64,000 bases of DNA from Flectonema sp. DT1601 (Eukaryota; Euglenozoa; Diplonemea; Diplonemida; Diplonemidae): positions 930,001 to 994,000 of the forward strand of contig OZ025811.1 of NCBI GenBank assembly GCA_964019425.1, written 5' to 3'. Positions 1 to 11,300 of the stretch are shown in pieces. The notes below the pieces were generated by a model. It searched no databases and was not told the DNA's origin. It saw nothing but the letters and a program-made list of their open reading frames with translations. Position 1 is the stretch's first letter; every line of letters starts with the position of its first letter. Position numbers and translations under genes: made by a program.

Positions 1-2594
1 TCAGAAAATCCCCAATTTGTTTTATTTTTGTTGTGATCGAAAGGATATTCTGCTCACGACATTTGTAAGTAATTTCCAAAAAAAAAGAAAAAGAAATTCC
101 AGTTTCCTTTTGTTCTCATTTTTTTTTTTTTTTTTTTTTTCTTGAGATTTTCGCTATCAAGGGTCCAATAATTTTAAAAAGGTTTTTCCGCTGTCAAAAA
201 AAGAGAAACAGCAAGACGTTATCAGTCCCAATAGAAAATCTCTCTTTTTTTTTTTTTGTATTTTGAAATTTTTCCTTGTTTTTTTGCACAAGGATAAAAT
301 TGCTTGTCGGTTTCGGTAATTTTTCTTTTGTCAAGCGTGTAGACATAATTCACTCGCTTGGATTATTCGCTTTTCTTTTGCATTTCTCCATTTTTAGTTT
401 TTCATTGTTGGTATATGAATGCAGATCTTTTTTTTTTATTTATTAGTAATAATTACGGTGGCTTTTCGAAGAAAAGTATTGATTTATCATGAGCCAATTA
501 TCTAGAAAAGCTAATTAATATTAATATGACATGACGGTTTTTTGCCTACTTTTTTTTTTTAAAAAAAAGAATCGTATCAAGCAGTCTATCATTGTATTAC
601 TTATTTGTGTTTAGGTAGTCATTTGTTCCAGGGTTATTCCATGTCTGTTATCGTCTGTGAGAGTGCTGGTAGCGATATAACTGTTGAGCTTTTCCTGGCT
701 TTTTTTGGCTCCTAGGCTTCGTAAATAAACAAATAAATTTTTTTAAGCATCCTCATAGGTTTGTGATGCTTCAATCTGGTTTGGAGTAGTTATGACTTCT
801 GATTGACACATCCGAGCTTTCCTTTTTGATTCTATACCCCTTCACTATTAATGCTAATTAGGTTTTTTTTTTTTTTTTTTTAAAATTTCGCAGCATTTTT
901 TGACACGAAGACTCCTCTCAAGGAATTCTTATTTATGAAATGGAAAAAAGATTTTTTTGATTACTACAATCCCTCCACACGATTTCTTTTTTTGTTTTTT
1001 GTTTTTTTTGTTTTCAGCCTTTTTAATCCTACATCAAAAAAAGTTTTTTCTCCTTTGCCAAAAAAGAATATTTTTTTTTTTGCCTCACTAAGTCGAAAGG
1101 TACTTGACTTAAGTTTTGACGGTTTCGGGGGGAAAGGAGAATTCTTTCTTTCCTTTTTTTTGTTGGAATGGTTTTATTGCGGGTGGCACACAACAGTGAA
1201 AAAAAAAAAACGTACAACTTACTGATGAAGGTCCAAGGAGCAATGTGTTATTTTCTTTTTGCATTTAACAAATATTGTAAGAACTAATTAAGAAGTTGAC
1301 AGCACGCGTAAACCTCCATTGGCTTTATCAGTTTAAAGTCGGTTCACGGTTTTCGTGCACGAATAAATACATCAGTGTTATAGTACTATTTTCTTATTTT
1401 CTGTTTTATATTATGATAGAAGCCAATTCTTTTTTTAACTGTACTATTTTATTTAACATTCTAAGAAACAAGCTGAAGATGTTTTTATCTTTTTTAACCC
1501 AAACCCGAAATCTTTATTTCTTTGATGTCCTACGACTTATTGATTATCAACATTTAATCTAACTAACTATTTTGCAATAGACCAATTGATGGATCCGATT
1601 TATTATTTAACTGGAATGAAGTCCCTAGAACTTACTGATGAAGGCCTAAGAGGGACAAGTAGTATAAGATTAAGGCCTACGTATTATGGAACAGCAGAAC
1701 AATGTGTTTTTATAACTTTTCTTTTTTATATTTTATTTTTTAGTGCACTTTTTTATAATAAACTCATATTCTAACTATTTTGCATTTTCCCGCCCTCTCC
1801 CCTTCTTTTGACTGATTACCATTAATACTAACTATTTTGTGATTAGCTCGCCGCTTTCTTGTAGACTACTGCTACTAAAAAAACATTTAATTTTAAGCTG
1901 GTGATTCTACTTCAGGGTGCAATAAACTAGTAGATACTAAAATCTATGTTTTTTTTTTTTTTTTTTGCCACATCCTGTTTTTTCCATTTACCCATGAGTT
2001 TTATTTTCTTGTTTCCCTTTTTTCTTAGGAAAGCATTGCTATTGTGTCAAAGTATTCTTGCTTGTGACCCGCAGTGAGTAACAAGGTTATCAATATGACT
2101 GTAGCTAAAACCAAAAAATGGATTTCTTCTTTTTTTTTTTTTTTTTTGTTTAAAGAAGTCACGACATCCTTCTCACTCTGTTTGTGCTAATCAGTTGATT
2201 GTTTTTTGAAAAGAAGTCTCACAATGACTAACAGGAAGAAGTTTCTCTGATTGAAAACAACAACAGTACGACTGAGATGTGTCACGCAAAACATTTACAC
2301 TATTCCCTCAGAGCCATCTCTTGTGAAAAATGACAGTGCAATATTTTTTTGAGAGAAGAAAAAAAAAAACAGAAAACGCCTGATCACGCTTGTAGTGAGC
2401 CACGCAACCATAACTAGCTTAAAGGATTTTAGTTTTTTGTTTTCTACATTGTCAAACCTGTCACACCCCAATCTCTATTCTATGATTAGACTGCTTACTG
2501 CGGTGATAATAATTTTCTCTACAGCATAACTAAGAATGATTAGAATCGAAAAAAGTAATTAAGAATATTTTCATCAGAGACTACACATTTCGAT
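1..2594. other. Gene-free T-rich region
   Basis: No convincing coding sequence in 2.6 kb; short open frames here are T-rich, low complexity and show no family motif. The stretch holds many poly-T runs of 9-22 bases. Two diverged copies of a short element occur: an identical 16-mer at 1216-1231 and 1629-1644, each followed by CAATGTGTT (1241-1249 and 1700-1708). A CTAACTATTTTG-type motif recurs near 1563, 1771 and 1828. The last part leads into the SKI2 gene with acceptor-like AGs at about 2522 and 2577. It could hold a transcription start region for the + strand array, but nothing in the sequence proves that. Confidence 0.6.
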
Positions 2595-5500
2595 ATGGCC
2601 TCGTTGCAATTACAAGGACTGTTAGGAGATGCTGGTGTTAATTTATCAGCGGAGTCATTTCTCCGTCCGCAGATACCACTTGACTCTGAGGATATGAGAC
2701 AGGAAGTAAGAAGTGATTTAGACAGAGATTTAGATATGGAAGATTTAATGCTCGGATCATATAGCAGTCCGTTGTTTAGAGGATGTAAGTCAATAAGTGA
2801 TTCGGCTAATTGCTTTCCAACGCAGTCAGCAGCATGGCCGTTTCCATTGCATGAGGTTCACGTTTTTGAAGAATTAGAAAATCAACGTGAGGTAGATTCA
2901 AAACCTAAATTAACTTTAATCATTGATGAGAATGAAGCTAATCCAACCAACAGTGTCAGCGTTACATGCGAATCAGAACCAACTTGGTTTCTAAATAATA
3001 AAATAGACTCCGACTACATCTCTGAACTTGACAACAAATACCGAGGAAGTGAAAACGAAGGCGAAGAAATGATTAAACAACTCAACGAGAATACGACAGG
3101 CCTAATCCCACCTGGTTGGAGTGCTCCTCTTTTAATTGATATCTCAGCAGTCGCTCCTTTAAGCGGAGCAGCAATAGGACAACAAGAAGCGGAAGAAGGG
3201 ATGAAAATAGCGAAGACAAAGCGTTCAAGCTGTAGAAACAATGAAACCTTTATAACTCGGGTTAATGAGGAAGCAGAAGCGATTGCAAGAGGAGAATTAG
3301 GAGCAGCAAGACAAGCCAAACACGATCGTGAAAAAGGAAAATTTACCGACATCACTAATATGGTTTTAGATCCAACAATGGATGACGAAGTTTTAAATTT
3401 TGACTTCTCTACTTTACAACAAGATGAAGGAAAGACTCAAGTCAGACGTTGCTGGTCATCATCAAACTCTGTTGATGTTAAAGACTTCAAAAAGTTGATT
3501 CCATTTCCTGCTATGCAATATCCATTTGAGTTGGATACTTTTCAAAAACAAGCAATCTTCCATATCGAAGCCAATGAAAATGTTTTTGTAGCTGCGCACA
3601 CCTCAGCTGGTAAAACAGTCGTCGCAGAGTATGCCATCGCTCTGTCGATGAAGAGAGGATCAAAGGTGATATACACGTCTCCTATTAAAACTCTCTCTAA
3701 TCAAAAGTTTCGTGATTTTACAGAGAAATTTAGAGACGTTGGAATCATGACTGGTGACGTTCAATTAAATACCGGAGCGAGTTGTTTAATCATGACTACT
3801 GAGATTCTCAGATCTATGTTATACCTGGATAGCGCGTTTACAAACGATGTTGAGTACGTCGTGTTTGATGAAGTTCATTACGTCAGTGATGCAGATAGAG
3901 GATATGTTTGGGAAGAGATAATAATATTACTTCCGAAAAATATTAAATTAATAATGCTTTCAGCAACTGTACCAAATGTTGAAGTTTTTGCTGATTGGGT
4001 AGGACGAACTCGATCATCAGTTGTTAATGTTGTAGGTACTCAGAAAAGACCTGTTCCACTTCGTCATTCATTTTATTATGATAAAAAAGAGTATCCCCTT
4101 GTTGAAGTTGGAAAGTCTAGTTTTGATTCAATGAGTTTTAAAGCTGTGCAGTCAATTCATGAAAAGAAACCTCAAAATAAATTCATGTCCTACAAGGCAA
4201 GACAGGCTAATGAAGCCCGTGAGTGGAGAGAACTCATTCGATACTTAGAAAAAGAAAAACGTCTGCCAGCTATAATCTTTGCCTTTAGCAAAGCAAAGCT
4301 AGACACTATAGCAGATAAATTAGGTACCATGAGTTTTACAACAAAAGCTGAAAAAGCGGCTATTGAATCTTTTTGTAGACAAGCAATGAAAAGATTAAAA
4401 GGATCAGACAAGGCTATTCCTCAAGTTACGAAGGTCTTTACTCTTTTAAAGAGAGGTATGGCTGTTCATCATGCTGGATTACTTCCTATTATTAAAGAAG
4501 TTGTTGAGGTGTTGTTCTGCAAAGGACTGATTAGAGTCTTATTCGCAACAGCGACATTCGCAATGGGTGTCAATGCACCAGCGAAATGTGTTGTTTTTGC
4601 TCAAGTACAAAAGAGTACTGGTGATGCTCAACGGGTTTACCTAAAGCCTGGCGAATATATTCAAATGTCTGGTAGAGCAGGTCGACGTGGCCTTGACACA
4701 GTTGGTCACGTTATGATAGCAACGATCGGAAACTTCCCTCCCGAGTCATCACTGAAAACAATGATAACTGGTTCACCTGTTGAGCTTATTTCATCATTTC
4801 GAATAACCTATAGTATGATATTAAATAATTTACTCTCTCCTTTTGCTGGAATCGGTCACATACTAAGACACTCTTTTGGAGAAGCCAGAACTAACAAATA
4901 CCACCCCGTGTACTGTTCTCTAAGAGACAAATATAAAGCAATTCAACAGAGAGATCAGATAAATACTTCTGACAATGCATCGTTGATGTATCAGAATATG
5001 AAAACTTGGGTTGAGGGGTGTAAATATTTAACAGGAAAGACATTTGAATCCAGTACTGCTTCAGCTAAATTCCTAACACCTGGAAGGTTAGTAGTTTTAG
5101 AAATGGCACCAATGGTCATTACTCTTGGATGTCTTGTAAAGATAACCCCATCTGACTTAACCTGTATGATTCTTATGTGTGATTCAACTAATAGATTATT
5201 CAACCCTTCTCGTTGTGGTATTCCAGATTCAGTAGCTTCAGCTCCATTAGAAGAGGTTACCATTGGAAGGAATAAGTTAGTTGCTGTCCTAATGAAGTCA
5301 GTTGTTGAAACACCTGATTTCAACATGCCTAAGGGAGATAAAAAGGGAGCTGTTGACAAAAGAAAAGGAGTCGTGATGGCGAAACCTGTTGGACTAACAT
5401 TCAACGCTCATGATAAGAATTGTCTTCGAGAAACAGGTGAAAAGATGAGAGCAGAATTTCAAAATGTTGAAACAAAAGACGTAATTCCATCAGCAGCAAC

Positions 5501-6302
5501 AGACATCACATCAGTTGATTGTCAATCTGATGTTAAAACAGCCATTGAAAAAGCTTCAAAAATAAGAGAAGGATCATACTCACTAGAAGACATGAACACT
5601 GCACACCAAACAGCTGATACTAAAAGACTAGTTTCTCTGTACTCTAAACTAGCTGACGATGATGGATTATATCTAATGCCTGACTACAGAGGAAGACTAG
5701 CAGTCATGGCAAAACTACAGTTGCTTGAAGGAACAGATGACCAACACTACGATTTCCATATCTTATCAAAAGGAAGATGTGCTGCTTGTATTAGTAGTAT
5801 GGATTCAATAGTAGCCGTTGAAATGATATTCGAAGGAATATTAGATTCCTTAGAACCACCATTGATAGCAGCTGTACTATCCTCATTCATATGTAGTAAT
5901 AGAGTATTCGATCACCAGACTGTTACCGTACCAGAAGAGTTACTCGAAGTTCATGATGACCTCGTTGAATTAGTTACAAAACTATGGCACATCCAGTCCA
6001 GTATCTTTGATGTACCTGACTTAGAATCATACATTTCTCGTATTCTTAATTTTAGTATTGCTGAAGCGGTGTTGGAATGGTCTCACGGAACACCTTTTTT
6101 GAGCATCTTAGAAACCACAACTGCTCTCGAAGGTACCCTCATCCGTGACATTACGAGACTTTATGGTTTGTGTAGGGAGTTTAAAAACGCTGCAATGGCA
6201 CTTGGAGACACTGCTCTTCATTCTAAAATCTCTGAGGCTTCTGATCTGATTAAGAGAGACGTCGTGTTTTGTACTTCACTCTACTTGGAGCCTGCAGACT
6301 GA
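2595..6302 (+). CDS. SKI2: Ski2-type DEVH-box RNA helicase
   Basis: An intronless gene for a 1235-residue superfamily 2 helicase of the Ski2/Mtr4 group. Ski2 is the motor of the cytoplasmic Ski complex, which feeds mRNA 3'-5' into the exosome. Visible motifs in order are the Walker A SAGKT (about residue 336), the DEVH box (about 424), LSATVPN (motif III), HHAGLLP, ATxTFAMGVNAPA (motif V) and QMSGRAGRRGLD (motif VI, about 690). These are followed by an arch-like insertion and a C-terminal helical DSHCT-type domain. The N-terminal 300 residues, including a PPGWSAPL motif that I associate with Ski2, favour Ski2 over Mtr4. Length fits Ski2 (about 1250). The start lies 17 nt after an acceptor-like AG; another AG with a short upstream open frame lies further 5'. 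Confidence 0.93.
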   Translation: MASLQLQGLLGDAGVNLSAESFLRPQIPLDSEDMRQEVRSDLDRDLDMEDLMLGSYSSPLFRGCKSISDSANCFPTQSAAWPFPLHEVHVFEELENQREVDSKPKLTLIIDENEANPTNSVSVTCESEPTWFLNNKIDSDYISELDNKYRGSENEGEEMIKQLNENTTGLIPPGWSAPLLIDISAVAPLSGAAIGQQEAEEGMKIAKTKRSSCRNNETFITRVNEEAEAIARGELGAARQAKHDREKGKFTDITNMVLDPTMDDEVLNFDFSTLQQDEGKTQVRRCWSSSNSVDVKDFKKLIPFPAMQYPFELDTFQKQAIFHIEANENVFVAAHTSAGKTVVAEYAIALSMKRGSKVIYTSPIKTLSNQKFRDFTEKFRDVGIMTGDVQLNTGASCLIMTTEILRSMLYLDSAFTNDVEYVVFDEVHYVSDADRGYVWEEIIILLPKNIKLIMLSATVPNVEVFADWVGRTRSSVVNVVGTQKRPVPLRHSFYYDKKEYPLVEVGKSSFDSMSFKAVQSIHEKKPQNKFMSYKARQANEAREWRELIRYLEKEKRLPAIIFAFSKAKLDTIADKLGTMSFTTKAEKAAIESFCRQAMKRLKGSDKAIPQVTKVFTLLKRGMAVHHAGLLPIIKEVVEVLFCKGLIRVLFATATFAMGVNAPAKCVVFAQVQKSTGDAQRVYLKPGEYIQMSGRAGRRGLDTVGHVMIATIGNFPPESSLKTMITGSPVELISSFRITYSMILNNLLSPFAGIGHILRHSFGEARTNKYHPVYCSLRDKYKAIQQRDQINTSDNASLMYQNMKTWVEGCKYLTGKTFESSTASAKFLTPGRLVVLEMAPMVITLGCLVKITPSDLTCMILMCDSTNRLFNPSRCGIPDSVASAPLEEVTIGRNKLVAVLMKSVVETPDFNMPKGDKKGAVDKRKGVVMAKPVGLTFNAHDKNCLRETGEKMRAEFQNVETKDVIPSAATDITSVDCQSDVKTAIEKASKIREGSYSLEDMNTAHQTADTKRLVSLYSKLADDDGLYLMPDYRGRLAVMAKLQLLEGTDDQHYDFHILSKGRCAACISSMDSIVAVEMIFEGILDSLEPPLIAAVLSSFICSNRVFDHQTVTVPEELLEVHDDLVELVTKLWHIQSSIFDVPDLESYISRILNFSIAEAVLEWSHGTPFLSILETTTALEGTLIRDITRLYGLCREFKNAAMALGDTALHSKISEASDLIKRDVVFCTSLYLEPAD

Positions 6303-6361
6303 TAGTATTATGATCTTGACCTTTTTGCCCTCTCACATTCAATCGATTTCTTTTTTTTTAA

Positions 6362-6381
6362 AAGCTTTTCGAAGGAAAGCT
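6362..6381 (+). other. Stem-loop after SKI2
   Basis: Six-base stem AGCTTT/AAAGCT with a 7-nt loop about 60 nt downstream of the SKI2 stop codon. It is short, and it belongs to the group of stem-loops seen after several stops in this window. Confidence 0.3.
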
Positions 6382-6655
6382 CACCAGTGTCTTGAACGCG
6401 TTTGTTGCACTGAGGTTATTAGTTGTTAAGTGTTTTATTTTAACTGTGAGAAATTAGAGTGAAAAACGAATTTTTTAAATTAATTTTATTTTTTTCATCA
6501 ACAGAGAGATTTCGTTATGTCTTGACCAGGTAATTCCCATTTTTATAAATTTATGTTTGGAAACTCCAGATAAAAAAAATAATCGTTTTTTTTCTTTCTT
6601 TATTCTTCTAGTCTTCATCCTCCCCCCAAAAACAAACACAATTACGCTCGACAAC

Positions 6656-7600
6656 ATGGAAACGGATGACGGGCAGTCGTACTCCACCGAAGATGAAAAT
6701 CTTTATGAGGTAGAGAGCGAGGAGATGGTTGCCCCGGAGAAGGTATTTAGAACAAGAAACACTACTCAATCTTGTTTCTTAATGTTCTTACTGACGTGTA
6801 TGTTAGCCTGTCATTTAGTTGTTGTTATTGAGAAGAAAAGTCTTTTTTCGTTTGATGAAGGATTTCACTTTTCAAGCGGAGATCTACCAGAAGGGAACGA
6901 CTTCAGTATTGGAGTGTATCCTTCGGTTGAAAGTTGTTATGCATTTGCGTCATCAAGACAAGAAATTAGAGGATTTACTTGGTATCGATTTGATAACATC
7001 ACACCGAGAGTTACTTGTGAATTTAAAAGTTCTGCTACTTTATTAGAACGACAAGCTATAGTTGGGCGTACTGCTGTTGTTCGTGCAAGTGGTAATGGTG
7101 GATGTGGTGTATTCGATTGCACGAACTATGCATTCGCTAACACTGTCGATCTATACGACTGTGATTCCCTTCGTTATTTAATAAGAACAGTTCAGGGAAC
7201 CAGCGTGTTATCAGCCATCACAATATTTTATCATTTAATTGTTTACACGCTACTTTGGACGTTAAGCTACAGTCAGATGGCAGCAGTTTGCCTAGACTAC
7301 ATGAAGCACACATGTATACTTCAAGTTCTTCTTTTAGGTATTGCATGGAGTTCAGTTCTTGCAATCTTTGAAATTGATTTTTGTGATCGCAGGTTGTCAC
7401 ACGTGTCAACACTTCGTTATGGTTTTTGGTTTCTGTTCTCAGAAATCTTGTTGACTTATTGTTGTTTTAAAGTTACGTTCTCAGCGTATTCTTATCAAGC
7501 ACCAAATCCATTTGAAGAAACTGAAAAAGAACTAGAAATGGAAAGAAGACGTTCATCCATGAGACATTCTTCAATATTCACATCTACAAGTGTACAGTGA
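6656..7600 (+). CDS. Orphan four-TM membrane protein
   Basis: Not a family I recognise. From the ATG at 6656 the product is 314 residues with an acidic N-terminus and a first hydrophobic segment at about residues 35-58. Then comes an extracytoplasmic region of about 115 residues rich in paired Cys (ESC, VTC, GGCGVFDC, YDC). Three more hydrophobic segments lie at about 180-200, 220-245 and 260-285, before a basic Ser-rich tail (ERRRSSMRHSS). The Cys loop loosely recalls a PAN/apple module, but the match is weak. An in-frame ATG at 6557 would add 33 residues, but that stretch reads like a pyrimidine-rich leader with a CTAG acceptor at about 6611, so I prefer 6656. No intron is seen. Confidence 0.75.
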   Translation: METDDGQSYSTEDENLYEVESEEMVAPEKVFRTRNTTQSCFLMFLLTCMLACHLVVVIEKKSLFSFDEGFHFSSGDLPEGNDFSIGVYPSVESCYAFASSRQEIRGFTWYRFDNITPRVTCEFKSSATLLERQAIVGRTAVVRASGNGGCGVFDCTNYAFANTVDLYDCDSLRYLIRTVQGTSVLSAITIFYHLIVYTLLWTLSYSQMAAVCLDYMKHTCILQVLLLGIAWSSVLAIFEIDFCDRRLSHVSTLRYGFWFLFSEILLTYCCFKVTFSAYSYQAPNPFEETEKELEMERRRSSMRHSSIFTSTSVQ

Positions 7601-8378
7601 AGTCATCTTCATCCCTTTTTTCGTCAGTGATGCTTAATCACCATGCATATCTTTTTTTTTTTTTTTTTTGTTTCTTTTGCAGACATTGTGACGTCATCCA
7701 AACCCCCTTGTAGAAACACTATTACCATGTTTTTTGAGTTTTTTTTATTTATTTATTTTTTTTTTTTTTTGTGTTGTTACATTAGTTGTACAGCAACGTT
7801 AGTAAGGAATAGTAAATGCAGCTGGTTTGCTGGTTTTTCGATATGTTCTATCTTCCTCATCAGTTCAATTTATACTGAGGCCCAGGTTCGTTCAAGCTAT
7901 TCGAATTTATTTGTGACATAAACGACTTTCATTATCGCGCAAGGTGTACCTGTCACTGGGCTTAATAAAAAACATCACACCTTGTTGTGTGATTTCTTTG
8001 GAGATTAATAGCCAACGTTGCTACCGATGTCAAAGTGTATAGACTATTTCCGTAAAAAAAAAAAGCAAATGATGAATTTTCTTCCCCCTTTTCTCCGACT
8101 CTCCAACTCTCTGATATCAGTTTCGTTTCGGTTACTATAAATGAAGTGCGAACACAAGAAAAAAAAAAGTGGAATGAAAAAAAAAAAAAAAAAAATGAAA
8201 AAAGAAGAAAGCGTTTTTTTTATTTATTTTTTTCTCCTTCCCTTTTTGTTTTTTCCGTTCGGTATTACCCTTGAAGAAGGATTATTGATGTGGTGAATAC
8301 TTTAAATTTTTTTTATTTTTCATTTTTTTTTTTTATTTTTTAATTTTTACAGAGAAGTAGAACAATACTATCGTTGCC
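7601..8378. other. Intergenic poly-T/poly-A region
   Basis: No gene supported. It contains T runs at about 7650-7670 and 7746-7770, A runs at about 8054-8064 and 8160-8195, and ends in T-rich sequence with a TTTTTACAG acceptor-like site 27 nt before the next start. A 92-residue open frame at 7643 is built mostly from poly-T and is not credible. Confidence 0.6.
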
Positions 8379-11300
8379 ATGTCGGGGTTATGGTCATTCA
8401 GTACTGCTGGTCATGAAGGAGAAAGGAAAACGAGAGTTGTTGAAGAGGCTCTCTGTCCAGAGGGCATCCTATTAAATGAAATAGAAAATGAAGCTGAGAG
8501 AATAGAATCGAGAGGAGTTGGAATAGACACAGATGCGGACGTCGCGAAACTATTTGGAAAGCTTAGAGGAATGTTTTGCGACAGTGAGAGTGACGTTGAA
8601 GTCAGCCCCAACAGAAGTAACGACCACATTGATTCTGACAGCCTACTTTCTGATGATGATAATCAAATAAATAGAATTCGTGAACTAATTCATGGAGAAA
8701 ACAATACTATTCAAACTACTACTTCAGATGTCATTAATGATCCCTTCAAACCAATTCGACAGTTGATGCAAATTCCAAACACCTCTCAAGATACTGACCT
8801 ACCTCTTCCAGAAGTTGGTTCAAACGATGTGTATGACCCTCGTCTGTACCCATCGTTATTCACTGCTCAGTTTGCTGCTGCGGAAGCTGTCAAAGAAGGA
8901 CCAGTTGTAAACCTACCAGCTGCATATGATTATGAGAATATAAAAAGAAAGAAATCTTCAAAAGTATCCAACTCAGTTGATGACAAACCAGATTGGTCAC
9001 CTCCTCCTCTTCAATACCCTTCAATAGATAGATATCATGAAGAACATAATACTCTGTTACTTAAATGTTCAAAACCGATGGTTAAAACTAAGAAGAAAAG
9101 AGCTGTAGGAAACACCAGTCGAAAGGTTTCAGGGTTACCAGTTCACATAGATGAAAGTAATAAAGAAACATCAACGTTACTCTATCAATCTAGTGAAGGA
9201 TTATTATCAGTTGCTGTTGATGAGAATTATTCAAATAGTAATTCGACATCACTTCTTACAGAAATCGCAACGGATTACAAGAAACACAACGAAGACGAAC
9301 CTCAACAGTGTCCTCGCAGAAGAGAATCTGCCGCCCGAAAGCTTCCAAGAATGTCAGAATCGTTGGAATATTTTGTTCAAGAGAATGACAATCTAAACTT
9401 CGATAACAAACATCCAATACCAGAAGACATCATCGAGGAAGGTAGTGACTCAGATACCGACCCAGTTCAAAGTATTGTCGCGGCATTAAGAAAACAGATC
9501 GCAGATTCACTCACAAAGTCTCCTGAAAACCCAACTCATAGTACGCTGACAGTAGAGTCGGAAGATCAAATTAAAAGTAATTCTCCTAATCATTGTTCTG
9601 ATTCGATATTTGATCAGACTACACCATTAGATGATCACCTTATAGTTACCAAACCTGAGAGCTTTATTGAGGAATTGATTACCACACCTCAGCAAGTCTG
9701 CTCTGATTTGAACTCAGGGAGTATGCAGCCAACAACTCTCACAGAGAAGGTTAGTGATGTGGAAACTGATGAAATATCTCTCTCGGTGAAACCCTCAATT
9801 CATTGTCTTGCTGATACTCTTTCAGGAAGTCATTCTGTTTCAGTATTGTCTGACCACTTTGAATTAGATTATCGTAACGTCCCTCAGAGGGAGGTAGCAA
9901 TAGAACAGTTCGAAGTATCAAATAGTTTTAAGGAAAACTCTCTTGAGATTTCTGCTGATACAAAAATTGAAATCAGTGAAGTGACAACTTCAATTATTGA
10001 AGAACCAGTTCTAAGTTTCTCACCACCACTAAAGGATCACTCTCTTGAGTTTAGTACTCGACCTACAGCATTCGAACTACCTCACAGTACCTTACAGAGG
10101 AAGATATCAACACCCCTTGAGGCTGACTTACCTGATAGTAGAGAGATACACAATGTAATTATTATGAATTCTATTGAGATTGATAAGAGTGAACAGTTCC
10201 CTGAAGCTGACTTTAGAACACCCGGTGGGGACTCTAGACTACCATCAACTGAAGTATTAAGTATCGGTGATGGTGATGACACACATTTGATTCTCAAATC
10301 GGATCAAAAACCAACGTCAGCAATCGACAGAGTCCTTCGAACTCTCCGAATGAGAACGACTTCGAATGAGAATGACGTCAACAGTAGTGTCACTTCACTC
10401 GATAACTCGAACCGTCGTCGGCACAGAGCGCATCTTAATTATGCAAATAATATTAATCAGAGCATGTCTTCAGTTTCATCTGTTGGGACTAGTGAACAAC
10501 ATAATTGTAATACTCCCTCACGTAGTTCAGCATCGAGTCGCAGAAATCTAAGCAAAGTGTTGTCAAAGACACGATCTGTGAAGTCTACATCATCTGGTAG
10601 TTCTGCAGTGTCAACAATCAAGTCAAGCATCATGACTGATAGGTCTTCCTCATCAAAGGTGAAACGAGTTGTTGTTGTTGATGATGATAGTGCGTCAACT
10701 CTTTCATTATCAACATCAGAACAAACAACAATACCATCGGTGTCAACAATGAGTATTAGCGCGAATAGTTTCATTGAGTCATCACACAGTAGGAATATTC
10801 AACGAAGTGAAGCTCGTCAACGACTTCACGACATCTATCGCAGTAATGAAGTTTCTAAGCAGGAAGCTGCGACGGAATTATCTCGGAAGGTGGCTGCTGC
10901 GCAGGAAGATGAAAAAAAACGACTTCGAAAAGAGAAACGGTTGCAAAAACAGTTAGAAGCAAAACTACGTCTCGAAAAGAAACAACGACGAAAGCAGCTT
11001 TTGGACCATATTGAAATAGCGAATGAATTCAGAAGAAAGAATCTTTTATTAAAGTTTGGATTACGACCATGGCTGAGATACAGAAAGGTTCACCGACACG
11101 AACAGAAACTTGTTCTGATTCACAATAATCATCGTATCGTGAAGACTCATTGGATACAACTTCGTACTAACATCGATAGATGGCAACGTGTTCACTACAT
11201 CAGAAACATATTCAGATGTGTTTCATGGTATCGATTTATGCTTAGTTGTTTGAAGAGACACTTCTTGCGACGATGGCACGGGTTAGTAGCATCGCGTAAA

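Noticed and set aside
7643-7921. 92-residue + strand frame
   Set aside because: Mostly poly-Phe from T runs; low complexity.
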